Below are positions 1 through 8,808 of a DNA stretch of 64,000 bases, piece after piece (positions within the stretch are counted from its first letter, which is position 1; the number at the start of each line of letters is the position of its first letter). The DNA is taken from positions 3,123,139 through 3,187,138 of the forward strand of contig NC_014541.1 of NCBI RefSeq assembly GCF_000148645.1. Reading direction: 5' to 3'. Made by a program: the position numbers and the translations under genes. The stretch is from Ferrimonas balearica DSM 9799 (GTDB taxonomy: Bacteria; Pseudomonadota; Gammaproteobacteria; Enterobacterales; Shewanellaceae). Under the pieces are notes generated by a model that was not told the DNA's origin, did not search any database, and saw nothing but the letters and a program-made list of their open reading frames with translations.

Positions 1-272
1 ACGGGCCTTTGCGGTGATTCTTTTTTAACCTCTGGTTCAAACGCACGTTTAATTGTTACGTTAACGTAAACATACCCTTGGCGAGACTGAGGGATTACCG
101 CCACAACAGGCTGGCAACGATTGGAAATGAAATACGTCAATCGGATCCGGCAAAGCCGCACCAGGCAAGGGTTTGCAAGGATAGAGGGTCTGACCAATTC
201 GGTGCAGCGCAGGACGCCAACGCCCTCCCGAAGGGCTCCCCCTGCCACAGTGGATTCTCACCAGACAAGCAC
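1..272. other. Intergenic edge region, no gene seen
   Basis: No reading frame here has a convincing start, ribosome site or protein-like composition; two overlapping frames of 64-70 codons give arginine- and proline-rich translations without family resemblance. The left part is AT-rich with a perfect palindrome (56-69) and probably belongs to the control region of a gene beyond the left edge. The right part runs into the terminator of the efflux operon. Confidence 0.5.
56..69. promoter_or_regulatory. 14-bp perfect palindrome, possible LiuR/MerR-type operator
   Basis: The sequence TTACGTTAACGTAA is a perfect palindrome in an AT-rich stretch. It resembles the LiuR type of MerR-family operator (two ACGT half sites) from branched-chain amino acid degradation genes in Shewanella-like bacteria. 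That resemblance is from memory. The regulated gene would lie outside the window. Confidence 0.3.
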
Positions 273-301
273 AAAAAAGGGCCCGCTTGAGCGGGCCCTT
301 T
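273..301 (-). terminator. Rho-independent terminator of the RND efflux operon
   Basis: An 8-bp GC stem (279-286 with 291-298) and a 4-base loop. Read on the minus strand it is followed by a run of six T. It lies 18 bases past the stop of the pump gene. Confidence 0.85.
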
Positions 302-318
302 GCTGTCAAAAATGACGA

Positions 319-3300
319 TTAGGCGCTGGCTTCGCCTTTAAAGCGCTCCCGCATCCGCTGCAACACGACATAGAACACCGGAACCAGCAGAGTGCCCACG
401 ATGCCCGCCGCAATCATGCCGCCAAACACCGCGTAACCCAGTGAGTGGCGACTCGCCGCCCCGGCCCCGCTGGCCAGAACCAGCGGCAGCACACCGAGAA
501 TAAAGGAGAAAGCGGTCATCAGTACTGCCCGGAAGCGCATCCGTGCCGCCTCCTGACCCGCATCGACGATGCTGTGCCCGGCTTCACGCTGCTGCTTGGC
601 GAACTCCACAATCAGGATGGCGTTCTTCGATGCCATACCGATCAACAGCACCAGACCAATCTGGGTGTAGAGGTTCACGTCGGCCTGAGCGATCAACACA
701 TTGAGGAAGGCCCCCAACACCGCCACCGGCACCGACAGCATCACCGCCAGCGGAATGGTCCAGCTTTCGTACTGAGCCACCAGGAACAGGTAGGTGAAGA
801 CCAACGCCAGCGAGAAGATAAAGGGCGCCAGGTTGCCCGCCTGGATCTCCTGGTAGGTCTGGCCCGTCCATTCGTACTGGTAGCCGGAGGGCAGTACCCG
901 ATCAGCCACCCGCTGCATCGCCGCAATCGCTTCACCGGAGCTGAATCCCGGCGCCGGGATGCCGTTGATGGTGACCGACCCGTACAGGTTGTATCGGGAG
1001 ACCACTTCCGGCCCCAGTGTCGGCGTGACGCTGACCAGTGTGGACAGCGGCACCATCTCACCGGTGGCGGTACGGACGTAGAAGTTGCTGATGTCCTGTT
1101 CCGAGTTGCGGAAATCCATCTCGGCCTGCGCCATCACCCGGAAGGTTTTGCCAAAGCGGTTAAAGTCGTTGACGTACGCCCCGCCCAACATGGTTTGCAG
1201 GGTCGAGAACACTTCCGTCAGCGGGATCCCCAACGCCTTGGCTTTCTGACGGTCGACGTCCACGTACATCTGCGGAACATCAGCCCGGAAGTTGGAGAAC
1301 GCCATGGCGATGGCCGGTTCGTGGTTGGCTTCAATGATCAGCCCCCGCATCACCGACGCCAACTCCGCCGCACTGCGGCCCATGGTGTCCTGCAACACAA
1401 ACTCAAACCCCCCGACGTTACCCACACCGGGCAGCGGCGGCAGGGCAAAGGCCATGGCGTTAACCCGGGGATCCGCGGCGTATTTAGCCTGCAGCGTTTG
1501 CAGAATCACCTTGTCGGACAACTCCGGCGCGGTGCGCTCCTCCCAGGTATCCAGCACCACAATCAGCAGGCCGCCATTGGACGCCACTGAGCCGGTGAGT
1601 ACCGAGAACCCGGACGCGTGAATCACGTTGGAGACACCGGGCTGCTGCAGGGTGAGATCGACCAGATCTTTCATCACCTCTTCGGTCCGGTTCAGCGAGG
1701 CGCCGTCCGGCAGTTGCAGGTCCACCATAAAGCTCTTCTTGTCTTCCGCCGGGACAAAGCCACTGGGCAGTGAGGTGCCCAGATAGCCGGTCGCCCCAAT
1801 CGCGATGACAAACGCCACCATCACCAGAGCCGATTTGCGGATAAGCCCCGCCACCAGCGTGCTGTAGTTGCTGGTCAGACGGTCAAACTGGCGGTTAAAG
1901 GCGGCATGGAAGCCCCGCTCATGCTGTTGCGGCGGCTTCAGCAGCGAAGCACACAGCGCCGGCGACAGGGTCAGGGCGTTAATGGAGGAGATCAGTACCG
2001 AGACGCAGATGGTGACGGAGAACTGGGCGTACATCTGGCCGGTAATCCCCGGCATCACCGCCGTGGGCGCAAACACCGCCAACAGCACCAGCGAGGTGGC
2101 GACGATGGGGCCAGTCACCTCTTTCATCGCTTCGATGGTGGCGGTGCGCGGGTCCATCCCCTTCTCTTCCATCAGGCGGGTGACGTTCTCCACCACTACG
2201 ATGGCGTCATCCACCACGATGCCGATGGCGAGAATCAAGGCAAACAGCGACACCGTGTTGATGGTCATGCCGAATATCAGCAGGAACAGGAAGGTGCCGA
2301 TCAGGGAGACCGGAATGGCGATGGCAGGCACCAGCGTGGAGCGGAAATCCTGCAGGAAGATGTACACCACCAGCACCACCAGGCCGACGGAGATAAACAG
2401 GGTTTCCACCACCTCCTGAATCGACACCTCGACGAACTCGGTGGTGTCATAAAGGATGTCGTAGGCCATGTCGTCGGAGAAGCCCTGGGACAGGCGCGTC
2501 ATCTCGGCACGGATCCCCTTGGCCACCTCCAGCGCGTTGGCATCGGGGCTCTGGTACACCGCGATAATGGCGCTCGGCGCGTTATCCAGCTTACCCTGGG
2601 CATCGTAGAACTGGCTGCCCAGCTCCACCCGGGCCACGTCACCCACGACAATGCGGGAGCCGTCCGGATTGGAGCGGATGATCACGCTGGCGAACTCTTC
2701 CGGATGGGACAGTCGGCCCTGGGCCTGGAGGCTGTACTGGAACTGCTGGTTGGGATCCACCGGCGCGGCACCAATCCGCCCCGCCGCCACCTGGATGTTC
2801 TGCTCACGCAGCGCCGCAATCACATCGGCGCTGGTCACCGCCAGCGCCGCCATGGCATTGGGGTCGAGCCAGATCCGCATGGCGTAATCCATGCCACCGA
2901 TGATCTGCACCTCAGAGACGCCGCTGACCCGGGCCAGGGTGTCCTTGATGTTCAGACCGGCATAGTTGGTCAGGTAAAGCCCGTCAAAGGTGCCTTCCGG
3001 TGAGTAGAGGTTGGCGATCATCAGGAAGTTGGGGCTTTTCTTCTTAACCTTCACCCCCTGCTGGGTCACCTCAGCGGGCAAGCGCGGCTGCGCCTGTTGC
3101 ACCCGGTTTTGCACGTTCACCTGAGCCATATCGGCGTCGGTGCCCACCTCAAAGGTCACGGTCAGCGAGTAGGAGCCGTCGTTGGAGGACTTCGACTCCA
3201 TGTAGATCATGCCCTCCACCCCGTTGACCTCACTCTCGATGACCTGGCCAATGGTGTCCTTCACCACATCGGCACTGGCACCGGGGTAGCTGGTACTGAC

Positions 3301-3435
3301 GGAGATCTGTGGCGGCGACACATCCGGGAATTCGGCCACCGGCAGAGCCGGAATGGCCAGCAGGCCCGCCAGCGACAATACGATGGAGATAACAAAGGCG
3401 AACTTGGGCCTGGAGACAAAAAACTGGCTAATCAT
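319..3435 (-). CDS. RND (HAE-1 family) multidrug efflux transporter, inner-membrane subunit
   Basis: A proton-driven exporter of the AcrB/MexF class, expected to work as a trimer in the inner membrane with a periplasmic adaptor and an outer-membrane channel. The 1038 residues match the family. Visible marks are the first membrane helix after the N-terminal SRPKFA segment, a large periplasmic domain, and the TM4 motif [14 protein letters not shown] with the two proton-relay aspartates. A second half follows the usual duplicated layout. It lies 15 bases after the adaptor gene on the same strand, so the two form an operon. No outer-membrane channel gene or local repressor is in the window; a shared TolC-like channel is inferred. 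Substrates cannot be told from sequence. Confidence 0.95.
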   Translation of the reverse strand: MISQFFVSRPKFAFVISIVLSLAGLLAIPALPVAEFPDVSPPQISVSTSYPGASADVVKDTIGQVIESEVNGVEGMIYMESKSSNDGSYSLTVTFEVGTDADMAQVNVQNRVQQAQPRLPAEVTQQGVKVKKKSPNFLMIANLYSPEGTFDGLYLTNYAGLNIKDTLARVSGVSEVQIIGGMDYAMRIWLDPNAMAALAVTSADVIAALREQNIQVAAGRIGAAPVDPNQQFQYSLQAQGRLSHPEEFASVIIRSNPDGSRIVVGDVARVELGSQFYDAQGKLDNAPSAIIAVYQSPDANALEVAKGIRAEMTRLSQGFSDDMAYDILYDTTEFVEVSIQEVVETLFISVGLVVLVVYIFLQDFRSTLVPAIAIPVSLIGTFLFLLIFGMTINTVSLFALILAIGIVVDDAIVVVENVTRLMEEKGMDPRTATIEAMKEVTGPIVATSLVLLAVFAPTAVMPGITGQMYAQFSVTICVSVLISSINALTLSPALCASLLKPPQQHERGFHAAFNRQFDRLTSNYSTLVAGLIRKSALVMVAFVIAIGATGYLGTSLPSGFVPAEDKKSFMVDLQLPDGASLNRTEEVMKDLVDLTLQQPGVSNVIHASGFSVLTGSVASNGGLLIVVLDTWEERTAPELSDKVILQTLQAKYAADPRVNAMAFALPPLPGVGNVGGFEFVLQDTMGRSAAELASVMRGLIIEANHEPAIAMAFSNFRADVPQMYVDVDRQKAKALGIPLTEVFSTLQTMLGGAYVNDFNRFGKTFRVMAQAEMDFRNSEQDISNFYVRTATGEMVPLSTLVSVTPTLGPEVVSRYNLYGSVTINGIPAPGFSSGEAIAAMQRVADRVLPSGYQYEWTGQTYQEIQAGNLAPFIFSLALVFTYLFLVAQYESWTIPLAVMLSVPVAVLGAFLNVLIAQADVNLYTQIGLVLLIGMASKNAILIVEFAKQQREAGHSIVDAGQEAARMRFRAVLMTAFSFILGVLPLVLASGAGAASRHSLGYAVFGGMIAAGIVGTLLVPVFYVVLQRMRERFKGEASA

Positions 3436-3450
3436 GGTAAGTCTCCCGGC

Positions 3451-4590
3451 TTAGCGCTGCGCGCCCTGACTGAAGGGCTGTACCTCCTGCACCACCGGTT
3501 TGACCACGGCACCAGGACGGATCTTCTGCAGCCCTTCCACCACGATCTGCTCACCCTCTTCCAGGCCCTCCAGCACGGCCCACTGAATGCCATAGCGCTG
3601 GCCCAGAGTGACCATCCGCTTTTGGACGGTGTTATCGTCGTTCAACACCATCACGTAGCGGCCCTGCTGGTCCTCCTGCACTGAGGCCTGGGGCACCAGC
3701 AAGCGGGGCGCGGTTTGTTGCGGCTGAATCACCAGCGTGACGTACATGCCCGGCAGTACCCAGCCATCGGGGTTCTGGAACTTGGCGCGCATGTTTACTG
3801 TACCGGTGGCGGCATCCACCCGATTGTCGACAAAGTCGATAAAACCGGTTTGCTCAAACATTTCACCGTCGGGCATCCGCATGCCCACTTCCAGATCACT
3901 GAGGCGGAGCGACTCTTCAGGGTTCTCACGAATGAGAGTTCGGGCTGAAGCCATCTCGCGCTCAGAGGCCTGGAAGGTCACCCAGAAGGGATCGCTCTGC
4001 ACCAGGGTGGCCAGCTGGGTTTGTGGCGTGATCAGGTCACCGGTGGAGACAAAGGCGTTGGAGATGCGGCCATCGATGGGGGCGCGCACCTGGGCGTAAT
4101 TCAGTTGCAGCGCAGCGGCATCCAGCGCCGCAGTGGCCTGCACGACCTGAGCTTCCGCCTGCAGCTTACGGCTGGTCAGCTCATCCATATCGGTATCGGA
4201 GATCACCCCTTCCGGGTGCAGACGCTTGCCCCGCTCCCAGTTAATCACCGCCACATCACGCGCTGCCTCGGCCTGGGCCAGCACCGCATTGGCCTGGTTA
4301 ACCTCGGCCTGGAACGGCTCCGGGTCGAGGGAGAACAGCAGGTCGCCCTTCGCCACTTTATCCCCTTCGGTAAAATGCCGCTGAACCAGCTGGCCGGAGA
4401 CCTGAGCCTGAATATGAACGTCCTCAAAGGCCTGAGTTCGGCCGACAAACTCCGCCGAGGGGCGCACCTGCTCCAGCATCACGGCTTTTACCTGCACACT
4501 GGGTGGTGGCAGGTCCGGCTGATTCGCCACCTTGCCACAGCCAGCCAGCAGCAACCCGATCATGCCTACGGCGACCTGAATCCTTCTCAT
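3451..4590 (-). CDS. RND efflux periplasmic adaptor lipoprotein (membrane fusion protein)
   Basis: The periplasmic adaptor that links the RND pump to an outer-membrane channel. At 379 residues it has the family's length. The N-terminus is a lipoprotein signal ending in LLLAGC, with Cys18 as the lipidated residue. A biotinyl-lipoyl-like region (around VHIQAQVSGQL), a helical hairpin rich in Ala/Glu/Gln, and a beta-barrel region with a second lipoyl half follow. It is first in the two-gene operon, and a GGGGG stretch before the ATG serves as ribosome site. A partial palindrome lies upstream at 4618-4638. Confidence 0.93.
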   Translation of the reverse strand: MRRIQVAVGMIGLLLAGCGKVANQPDLPPPSVQVKAVMLEQVRPSAEFVGRTQAFEDVHIQAQVSGQLVQRHFTEGDKVAKGDLLFSLDPEPFQAEVNQANAVLAQAEAARDVAVINWERGKRLHPEGVISDTDMDELTSRKLQAEAQVVQATAALDAAALQLNYAQVRAPIDGRISNAFVSTGDLITPQTQLATLVQSDPFWVTFQASEREMASARTLIRENPEESLRLSDLEVGMRMPDGEMFEQTGFIDFVDNRVDAATGTVNMRAKFQNPDGWVLPGMYVTLVIQPQQTAPRLLVPQASVQEDQQGRYVMVLNDDNTVQKRMVTLGQRYGIQWAVLEGLEEGEQIVVEGLQKIRPGAVVKPVVQEVQPFSQGAQR

Positions 4591-4617
4591 CCTTATCCCC
4601 CGACGAACTCGTCACAC

Positions 4618-4638
4618 ATTGTTCCAATTGGTCACAAT
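4618..4638 (-). promoter_or_regulatory. Inverted-repeat candidate operator upstream of the efflux operon
   Basis: ATTGT and ACAAT arms flank a central CCAATTGG palindrome about 30 bases before the adaptor start. Such repeats are typical operators of TetR-family efflux repressors, but the two symmetry centres are half a base apart and no repressor gene is nearby. The function is inferred. Confidence 0.3.
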
Positions 4639-4740
4639 CTTATCAGCCAAATCCGACAAATACCCCCACAAACTTACTGATTTCTTTTTAACAACCAGTG
4701 ATTTGGTTACAGTGGCAGGGCGTGCTAATCAGGAGGTTCC

Positions 4741-5523
4741 ATGAAAAAAGCGCACTACGAAGCGGAGCTTAAGCGGCTTCAGGTGGAACTGGTCGCCCTG
4801 CAGGAGTGGATCAAGCAGGAGGGACTGAAGGTGGTGGTGATCTTTGAGGGCCGGGATGCGGCCGGTAAAGGGGGCACCATCAAGCGCATCACCGAGAAGC
4901 TGAATCCTCGGGTATGCCGCATTGCCGCCCTGCCCGCCCCCTCCGACCGGGAGAAAACCCAGTGGTACTTCCAGCGCTACGTTGCCCACCTCCCCGCTGC
5001 GGGCGAGATGGTGCTGTTTGACCGCAGCTGGTACAACCGGGCCGGGGTGGAGCACGTCATGGGATTCTGTACCGAAACGGAGTACAACGACTTCCTGCGC
5101 GCCTGCCCGGAGTTTGAGCGGATGCTGATCCGCTCCGGCATCACCCTGATTAAGTACTGGTTCTCGGTGTCGGACCAGGTTCAGGAGGCGCGTTTTCTGG
5201 AGCGCCTCAATGATCCGGTCAAGCGCTGGAAGTTCAGCCCGATGGATCTGGAGTCCCGCAGCCGCTGGCAACTCTACTCCCAGGCCAAAGACCGGATGTT
5301 TGCCCATACCGATACCCGTCATGCGCCCTGGTTTGTGATCGATTCAGACGATAAGCGCAAAGCCCGGCTTAACTGCATCCGCCACCTGCTGAGCCAGATC
5401 CCCTACGAGAAGATCGAATACCCCGAGATTGTCCTGCCCGCGCTGGACAGCCGCGGCTATGTCCGTCCGCCGATGGAGGAGCAGACCATCGTGACCGACC
5501 ACTACGATGGGGAAGAGGAGTAG
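4741..5523 (+). CDS. ppk2: Polyphosphate kinase 2 family protein
   Basis: Cytoplasmic phosphotransferase of the PPK2 family, which uses polyphosphate to phosphorylate nucleoside diphosphates (or monophosphates in some classes). The P-loop GRDAAGKGG spans residues 37-45, and the Walker B-like lid element around DRSWYNRAG begins near residue 94. The 260 residues fit the single-domain form. A strong AGGAGG ribosome site precedes the ATG. It is transcribed alone, convergent to phoU, with a shared terminator. Its place beside pst-phoU and close to ppk1-ppx supports a role in phosphate storage. Preference for ADP or GDP, or for AMP, is not resolved here. Confidence 0.93.
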   Translation: MKKAHYEAELKRLQVELVALQEWIKQEGLKVVVIFEGRDAAGKGGTIKRITEKLNPRVCRIAALPAPSDREKTQWYFQRYVAHLPAAGEMVLFDRSWYNRAGVEHVMGFCTETEYNDFLRACPEFERMLIRSGITLIKYWFSVSDQVQEARFLERLNDPVKRWKFSPMDLESRSRWQLYSQAKDRMFAHTDTRHAPWFVIDSDDKRKARLNCIRHLLSQIPYEKIEYPEIVLPALDSRGYVRPPMEEQTIVTDHYDGEEE

Positions 5524-5548
5524 CGCCTCTCCCACACCCGGCCAAAAT

Positions 5549-5577
5549 AAAACGCCCGGCATCAAGCCGGGCGTTTT
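5549..5577. terminator. Bidirectional terminator between ppk2 and phoU
   Basis: A 10-bp GC-rich stem (5551-5560 with 5566-5575) around ATCAA, flanked by A and T runs on both sides, between two convergent genes. Confidence 0.85.
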
Positions 5578-5595
5578 GCGTGATTCCTTTGGGGA

Positions 5596-6303
5596 TCACT
5601 TCAGCAGGTCTTCCACCTGATTCATATCCAGGTGGCGTACGTCCTTCCCCTTGACGTAGTAGATGATGTATTCGCAGATGTTCTGGCAACGGTCACCGAC
5701 CCGCTCCAACGCCCGGGCGGCCCACAGCACGTCCAGCACATTGGGGATGGAGCGCGGGTCTTCCATCATAAAGGTCATCAGCTGGCGCACCACCGCCTCG
5801 TACTCAGCATCGACCTTGGCGTCCTCTTTATGGATGCGCAAGGCAGCATCAACGTCCATACGGGCAAAAGCGTCGAGCACTTCGTGCAGCATCTTCAGGG
5901 TGTGGCGCCCCATGGCGTCCATCGACACCAGCATGCCGCGCTGGCGCTTGGAGTGGTGTTCGGTGGCCAGGCGGGCGATGCGCTCTGCGCTGTCACCAAT
6001 CCGCTCAAGGTCTGAGACGGTTTTCGAGATCGCCAGCACCAGGCGCAGGTCCGATGCCGCCGGCTGCCGCTTGGCGATGATCCGGGTGCACTCCTCGTCG
6101 ATGGAGACCTCCAGCGTGTTCACCTTGCGATCCCGGGCCACCACCTTTTTGGCCAGTTCGTCGTCGCCGGATTGCAGCACGGACAGGGCGTTGGTCAGTT
6201 GCTCCTCCACCAGGCCGCCCATGGCCATCACGCGGTTGCGAACGTCCTCCAGTTCAGCATTGAACTGGCCGGAGATGTGCTTGCTCAGGTTCATGTTGTC
6301 CAT
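5596..6303 (-). CDS. phoU: Phosphate signalling regulator PhoU
   Basis: Negative modulator of the Pho response, acting between the PstSCAB transporter and PhoR, and binding metal at the membrane face. The protein has two repeated three-helix halves. The N-terminus [19 protein letters not shown] closely follows E. coli PhoU. An in-frame ATG five codons upstream (6318) overlaps the pstB stop, but the start at 6303 has a GGAG seven bases ahead and matches the family's start, giving 235 residues. It is the last gene of pstC-pstA-pstB-phoU, under the PHO box at 11101-11118. Confidence 0.96.
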   Translation of the reverse strand: MDNMNLSKHISGQFNAELEDVRNRVMAMGGLVEEQLTNALSVLQSGDDELAKKVVARDRKVNTLEVSIDEECTRIIAKRQPAASDLRLVLAISKTVSDLERIGDSAERIARLATEHHSKRQRGMLVSMDAMGRHTLKMLHEVLDAFARMDVDAALRIHKEDAKVDAEYEAVVRQLMTFMMEDPRSIPNVLDVLWAARALERVGDRCQNICEYIIYYVKGKDVRHLDMNQVEDLLK

Positions 6304-6317
6304 GACAAACTCCGTCA

Positions 6318-7136
6318 TCAGCCGTAGCGGCCGGTAATGTAATCCTCGGTCTGCTTCTTGGCCGGGGTGGTGAACAGGGTGTTGGTGTCGCTGTATTCAA
6401 TCAGCTTGCCCAGATACATAAAGGCGGTGTTATCAGAAACCCGCGCCGCCTGCTGCATATTATGGGTCACGATCACCACGGTGAAACGCCGTTTCAGGCC
6501 GGTGATCAGTTCCTCGATGGTCAGGGTTGAGATCGGATCCAGCGCCGAGGTGGGCTCATCCAGCAGCAGCACTTCCGGCTCAATGGCGATGGCCCGGGCG
6601 ATCACCAGACGTTGTTGCTGACCGCCGGACAGGCCAAAGGCGTTGTCGTTCAGGCGGTCTTTCACCTCGTCCCACAACGCGGCGCCCTTCAGTGCTTTCT
6701 CCACCGCGTCGTCCAGCCGGCGCCGGTCATTGATGCCCTGCAGGCGCAGGCCATAGACCACGTTCTCGTAGATCGACTTGGGGAACGGGTTGGGGCGCTG
6801 AAACACCATGCCCACGTTACGACGCAGCGCCGCCACATCCACATTGCGATGATGGATGTCGCTGTTGTTCAGCATGATCTCACCGGTCACCTTGCAGCCG
6901 TCGATCAGGTCATTCATCCGATTCAGGCAGCGCAGCAGGGTAGACTTGCCGCAACCGGACGGGCCGATAAAGGCGGTCACCTGATTTTTCGGGATCTTCA
7001 TGGAGATCCCCTCCAGCGCCGGCTTGCCGTCGTAGTACAGATTCAGGTCGCGAATATCAAACGCGGTCTGCTCCGGGCTCAATGCGGTCAGGTCCTGCGT
7101 GTCGCCATGGTGGGCGGCGGTATCGATAGACAACAT
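6318..7136 (-). CDS. pstB: Phosphate ABC transporter ATP-binding protein PstB
   Basis: ATPase of the high-affinity phosphate importer. Walker [10 protein letters not shown] is at residues 58-66, a Q-loop follows in VFQRPNPFP, the signature is LSGGQQQR and Walker B is [10 protein letters not shown]. The 272 residues are slightly more than the usual 257, through a longer N-terminal lead. The start lies 14 bases after pstA with a GAGGG ribosome site, so it is in the same operon. Confidence 0.97.
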   Translation of the reverse strand: MLSIDTAAHHGDTQDLTALSPEQTAFDIRDLNLYYDGKPALEGISMKIPKNQVTAFIGPSGCGKSTLLRCLNRMNDLIDGCKVTGEIMLNNSDIHHRNVDVAALRRNVGMVFQRPNPFPKSIYENVVYGLRLQGINDRRRLDDAVEKALKGAALWDEVKDRLNDNAFGLSGGQQQRLVIARAIAIEPEVLLLDEPTSALDPISTLTIEELITGLKRRFTVVIVTHNMQQAARVSDNTAFMYLGKLIEYSDTNTLFTTPAKKQTEDYITGRYG

Positions 7137-7150
7137 GGTATCGCCCTCGC

Positions 7151-8806
7151 TTAATGATCAAAGGCGCGGAATTTCTCCCGCAGGTGGTTGCGTACCCCGA
7201 TGGCGGTGAGGTTGAGTGCCACAATCACCGTCACCAACAGGAATGAGGTCGCGTACACCAAAGGCCGCGCCGCTTCGACGTTGGGGCTTTGGAAGCCAAC
7301 GTCGTAAATATGAAAGCCCAGGTGCATAAACTTACGGTCCAGATGCACATAGGGGAAATTGCCATCCACCGGCAGCTGCGGGGCCAGCTTCACCACCCCC
7401 ACCAACATCAGCGGCGCCACCTCGCCAGCGGCCCGGGCCACGGCCAGGATCAGGCCGGTCATAATGGCCGGGCTGGCCATCGGCAACACGATGCGCCACA
7501 GGGTTTCCGCTTTGGTGGCCCCCAGCGCCAGACTGCCTTGTCGGACCGCAGACGGGATCCGGCTTAAGCCCTCTTCGGTGGACACAATCACCACCGGCAG
7601 GGTGAGGATCGCCAGGGTCAGAGCCGACCACAACACCCCCGGCGTGCCGAAGGTGGGGTTCGGCAGCGCTTCCGGGTAGAACAACTCATCCAGAGAGCCC
7701 CCCACCATGTAGACGAAGAAGCCCAGGCCGAACACCCCATAAACAATGGAGGGCACACCGGCCAGGTTGATGACGGCAATGCGGATAAGGCGGGTGATGG
7801 GGCCTTTGTGGGCGTACTCGTGCAGGTAAACCGCCGCCATCACGCCAAAGGGGGTCACGATCACCGCCATCAGCATCACCATAAAGACGGTGCCAAAGAT
7901 GGCCGGGAACACGCCCCCTTCGGTGTTGGCCTCCCGCGGTTCATCCACCACAAAGCTGCCCACGGCCTTCATCCAATGCCACACCTTGCCCGGCGTGGAG
8001 AGCGCGTTGGAGTAGGTTACATCCAACACATCATTGAGAAACAGCCGTACCTCCTGGCCCCGCATATCGCGCACCAGCAGGGCACTCTTTCCGGCTTGCT
8101 CGCGCAGGTCGAACAGGCGTCGCTCCAGGATCTGATACTCGGCATTCAGCGCCTCACGCCGCGCGTCGATCTCCGCCAGCGCCTCCGGCGTATCCTGGCC
8201 ATCCAGCGCCAGTTTGCGCTGCTCCAGACGCAGACGCTCAAGCTGATGGTTGATGCGGCCAATGTCGCTGCTTTGCAGCCTGTCGGCCTCTTTGGTCAGC
8301 GCCCGGGCATCGTCTATCGCCCGTGCCAGGGCGGCATCCAGCTCCGGTCCGCGGATTTCACGGTCGCCCTGCTGCAGTGCCACCGGGTAGCCGTAGAAGT
8401 TGCCGTTACGGGCACGCTCCACCACCGCCAGCTCTTTCGGCACTTTGGTGCTGACGATGCTGGGCACCAACACCCAGCGGAAATCCAGCGGAACGTATTC
8501 GCGGTTGCCGGTTTTCACCAGCAGCCGTTCCACAAACTCCTCATCACCCGGCAGCGTGATACCGGCGTCCCGCAAGCGCTCCATCGGCACCCATTCACGG
8601 TCGTAGATCTCGCCAATCAGCAACTCCTGACGGCCATCGGGATGCACCAGTTGCCACTCATAGAGACTGGAGGGCCAGAAGTAGGTCAGGCCCCGCCACG
8701 CAATCAGCAACAGCAGACCGAGCACCGCCACCAGGGAGAGGCTGACCGCACCGGCGGTCATCCAGATCCAGGGGCTGCCCGATTTAAACCACTTACCCAT
8801 GTTCAT
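7151..8806 (-). CDS. pstA: Phosphate ABC transporter permease PstA, extended form
   Basis: One of two membrane subunits forming the phosphate channel. At 551 residues it is nearly twice E. coli PstA (296). After the first membrane helix (about 15-37) there is an insertion of about 270 residues, including a charged, coiled-coil-prone stretch rich in Leu, Glu and Arg. The permease domain follows, with helices from about residue 300 and the coupling segment around [19 protein letters not shown]. The insertion is probably periplasmic. The start codon follows the pstC stop almost directly (TAG then GG then ATG). A second ATG two codons in is possible. Confidence 0.94.
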   Translation of the reverse strand: MNMGKWFKSGSPWIWMTAGAVSLSLVAVLGLLLLIAWRGLTYFWPSSLYEWQLVHPDGRQELLIGEIYDREWVPMERLRDAGITLPGDEEFVERLLVKTGNREYVPLDFRWVLVPSIVSTKVPKELAVVERARNGNFYGYPVALQQGDREIRGPELDAALARAIDDARALTKEADRLQSSDIGRINHQLERLRLEQRKLALDGQDTPEALAEIDARREALNAEYQILERRLFDLREQAGKSALLVRDMRGQEVRLFLNDVLDVTYSNALSTPGKVWHWMKAVGSFVVDEPREANTEGGVFPAIFGTVFMVMLMAVIVTPFGVMAAVYLHEYAHKGPITRLIRIAVINLAGVPSIVYGVFGLGFFVYMVGGSLDELFYPEALPNPTFGTPGVLWSALTLAILTLPVVIVSTEEGLSRIPSAVRQGSLALGATKAETLWRIVLPMASPAIMTGLILAVARAAGEVAPLMLVGVVKLAPQLPVDGNFPYVHLDRKFMHLGFHIYDVGFQSPNVEAARPLVYATSFLLVTVIVALNLTAIGVRNHLREKFRAFDH

Positions 8807-8808
8807 CC

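Noticed and set aside
78-315. Short plus-strand frames at the left edge
   Set aside because: They have no ribosome site, low complexity and no similarity, and they run through the efflux terminator.
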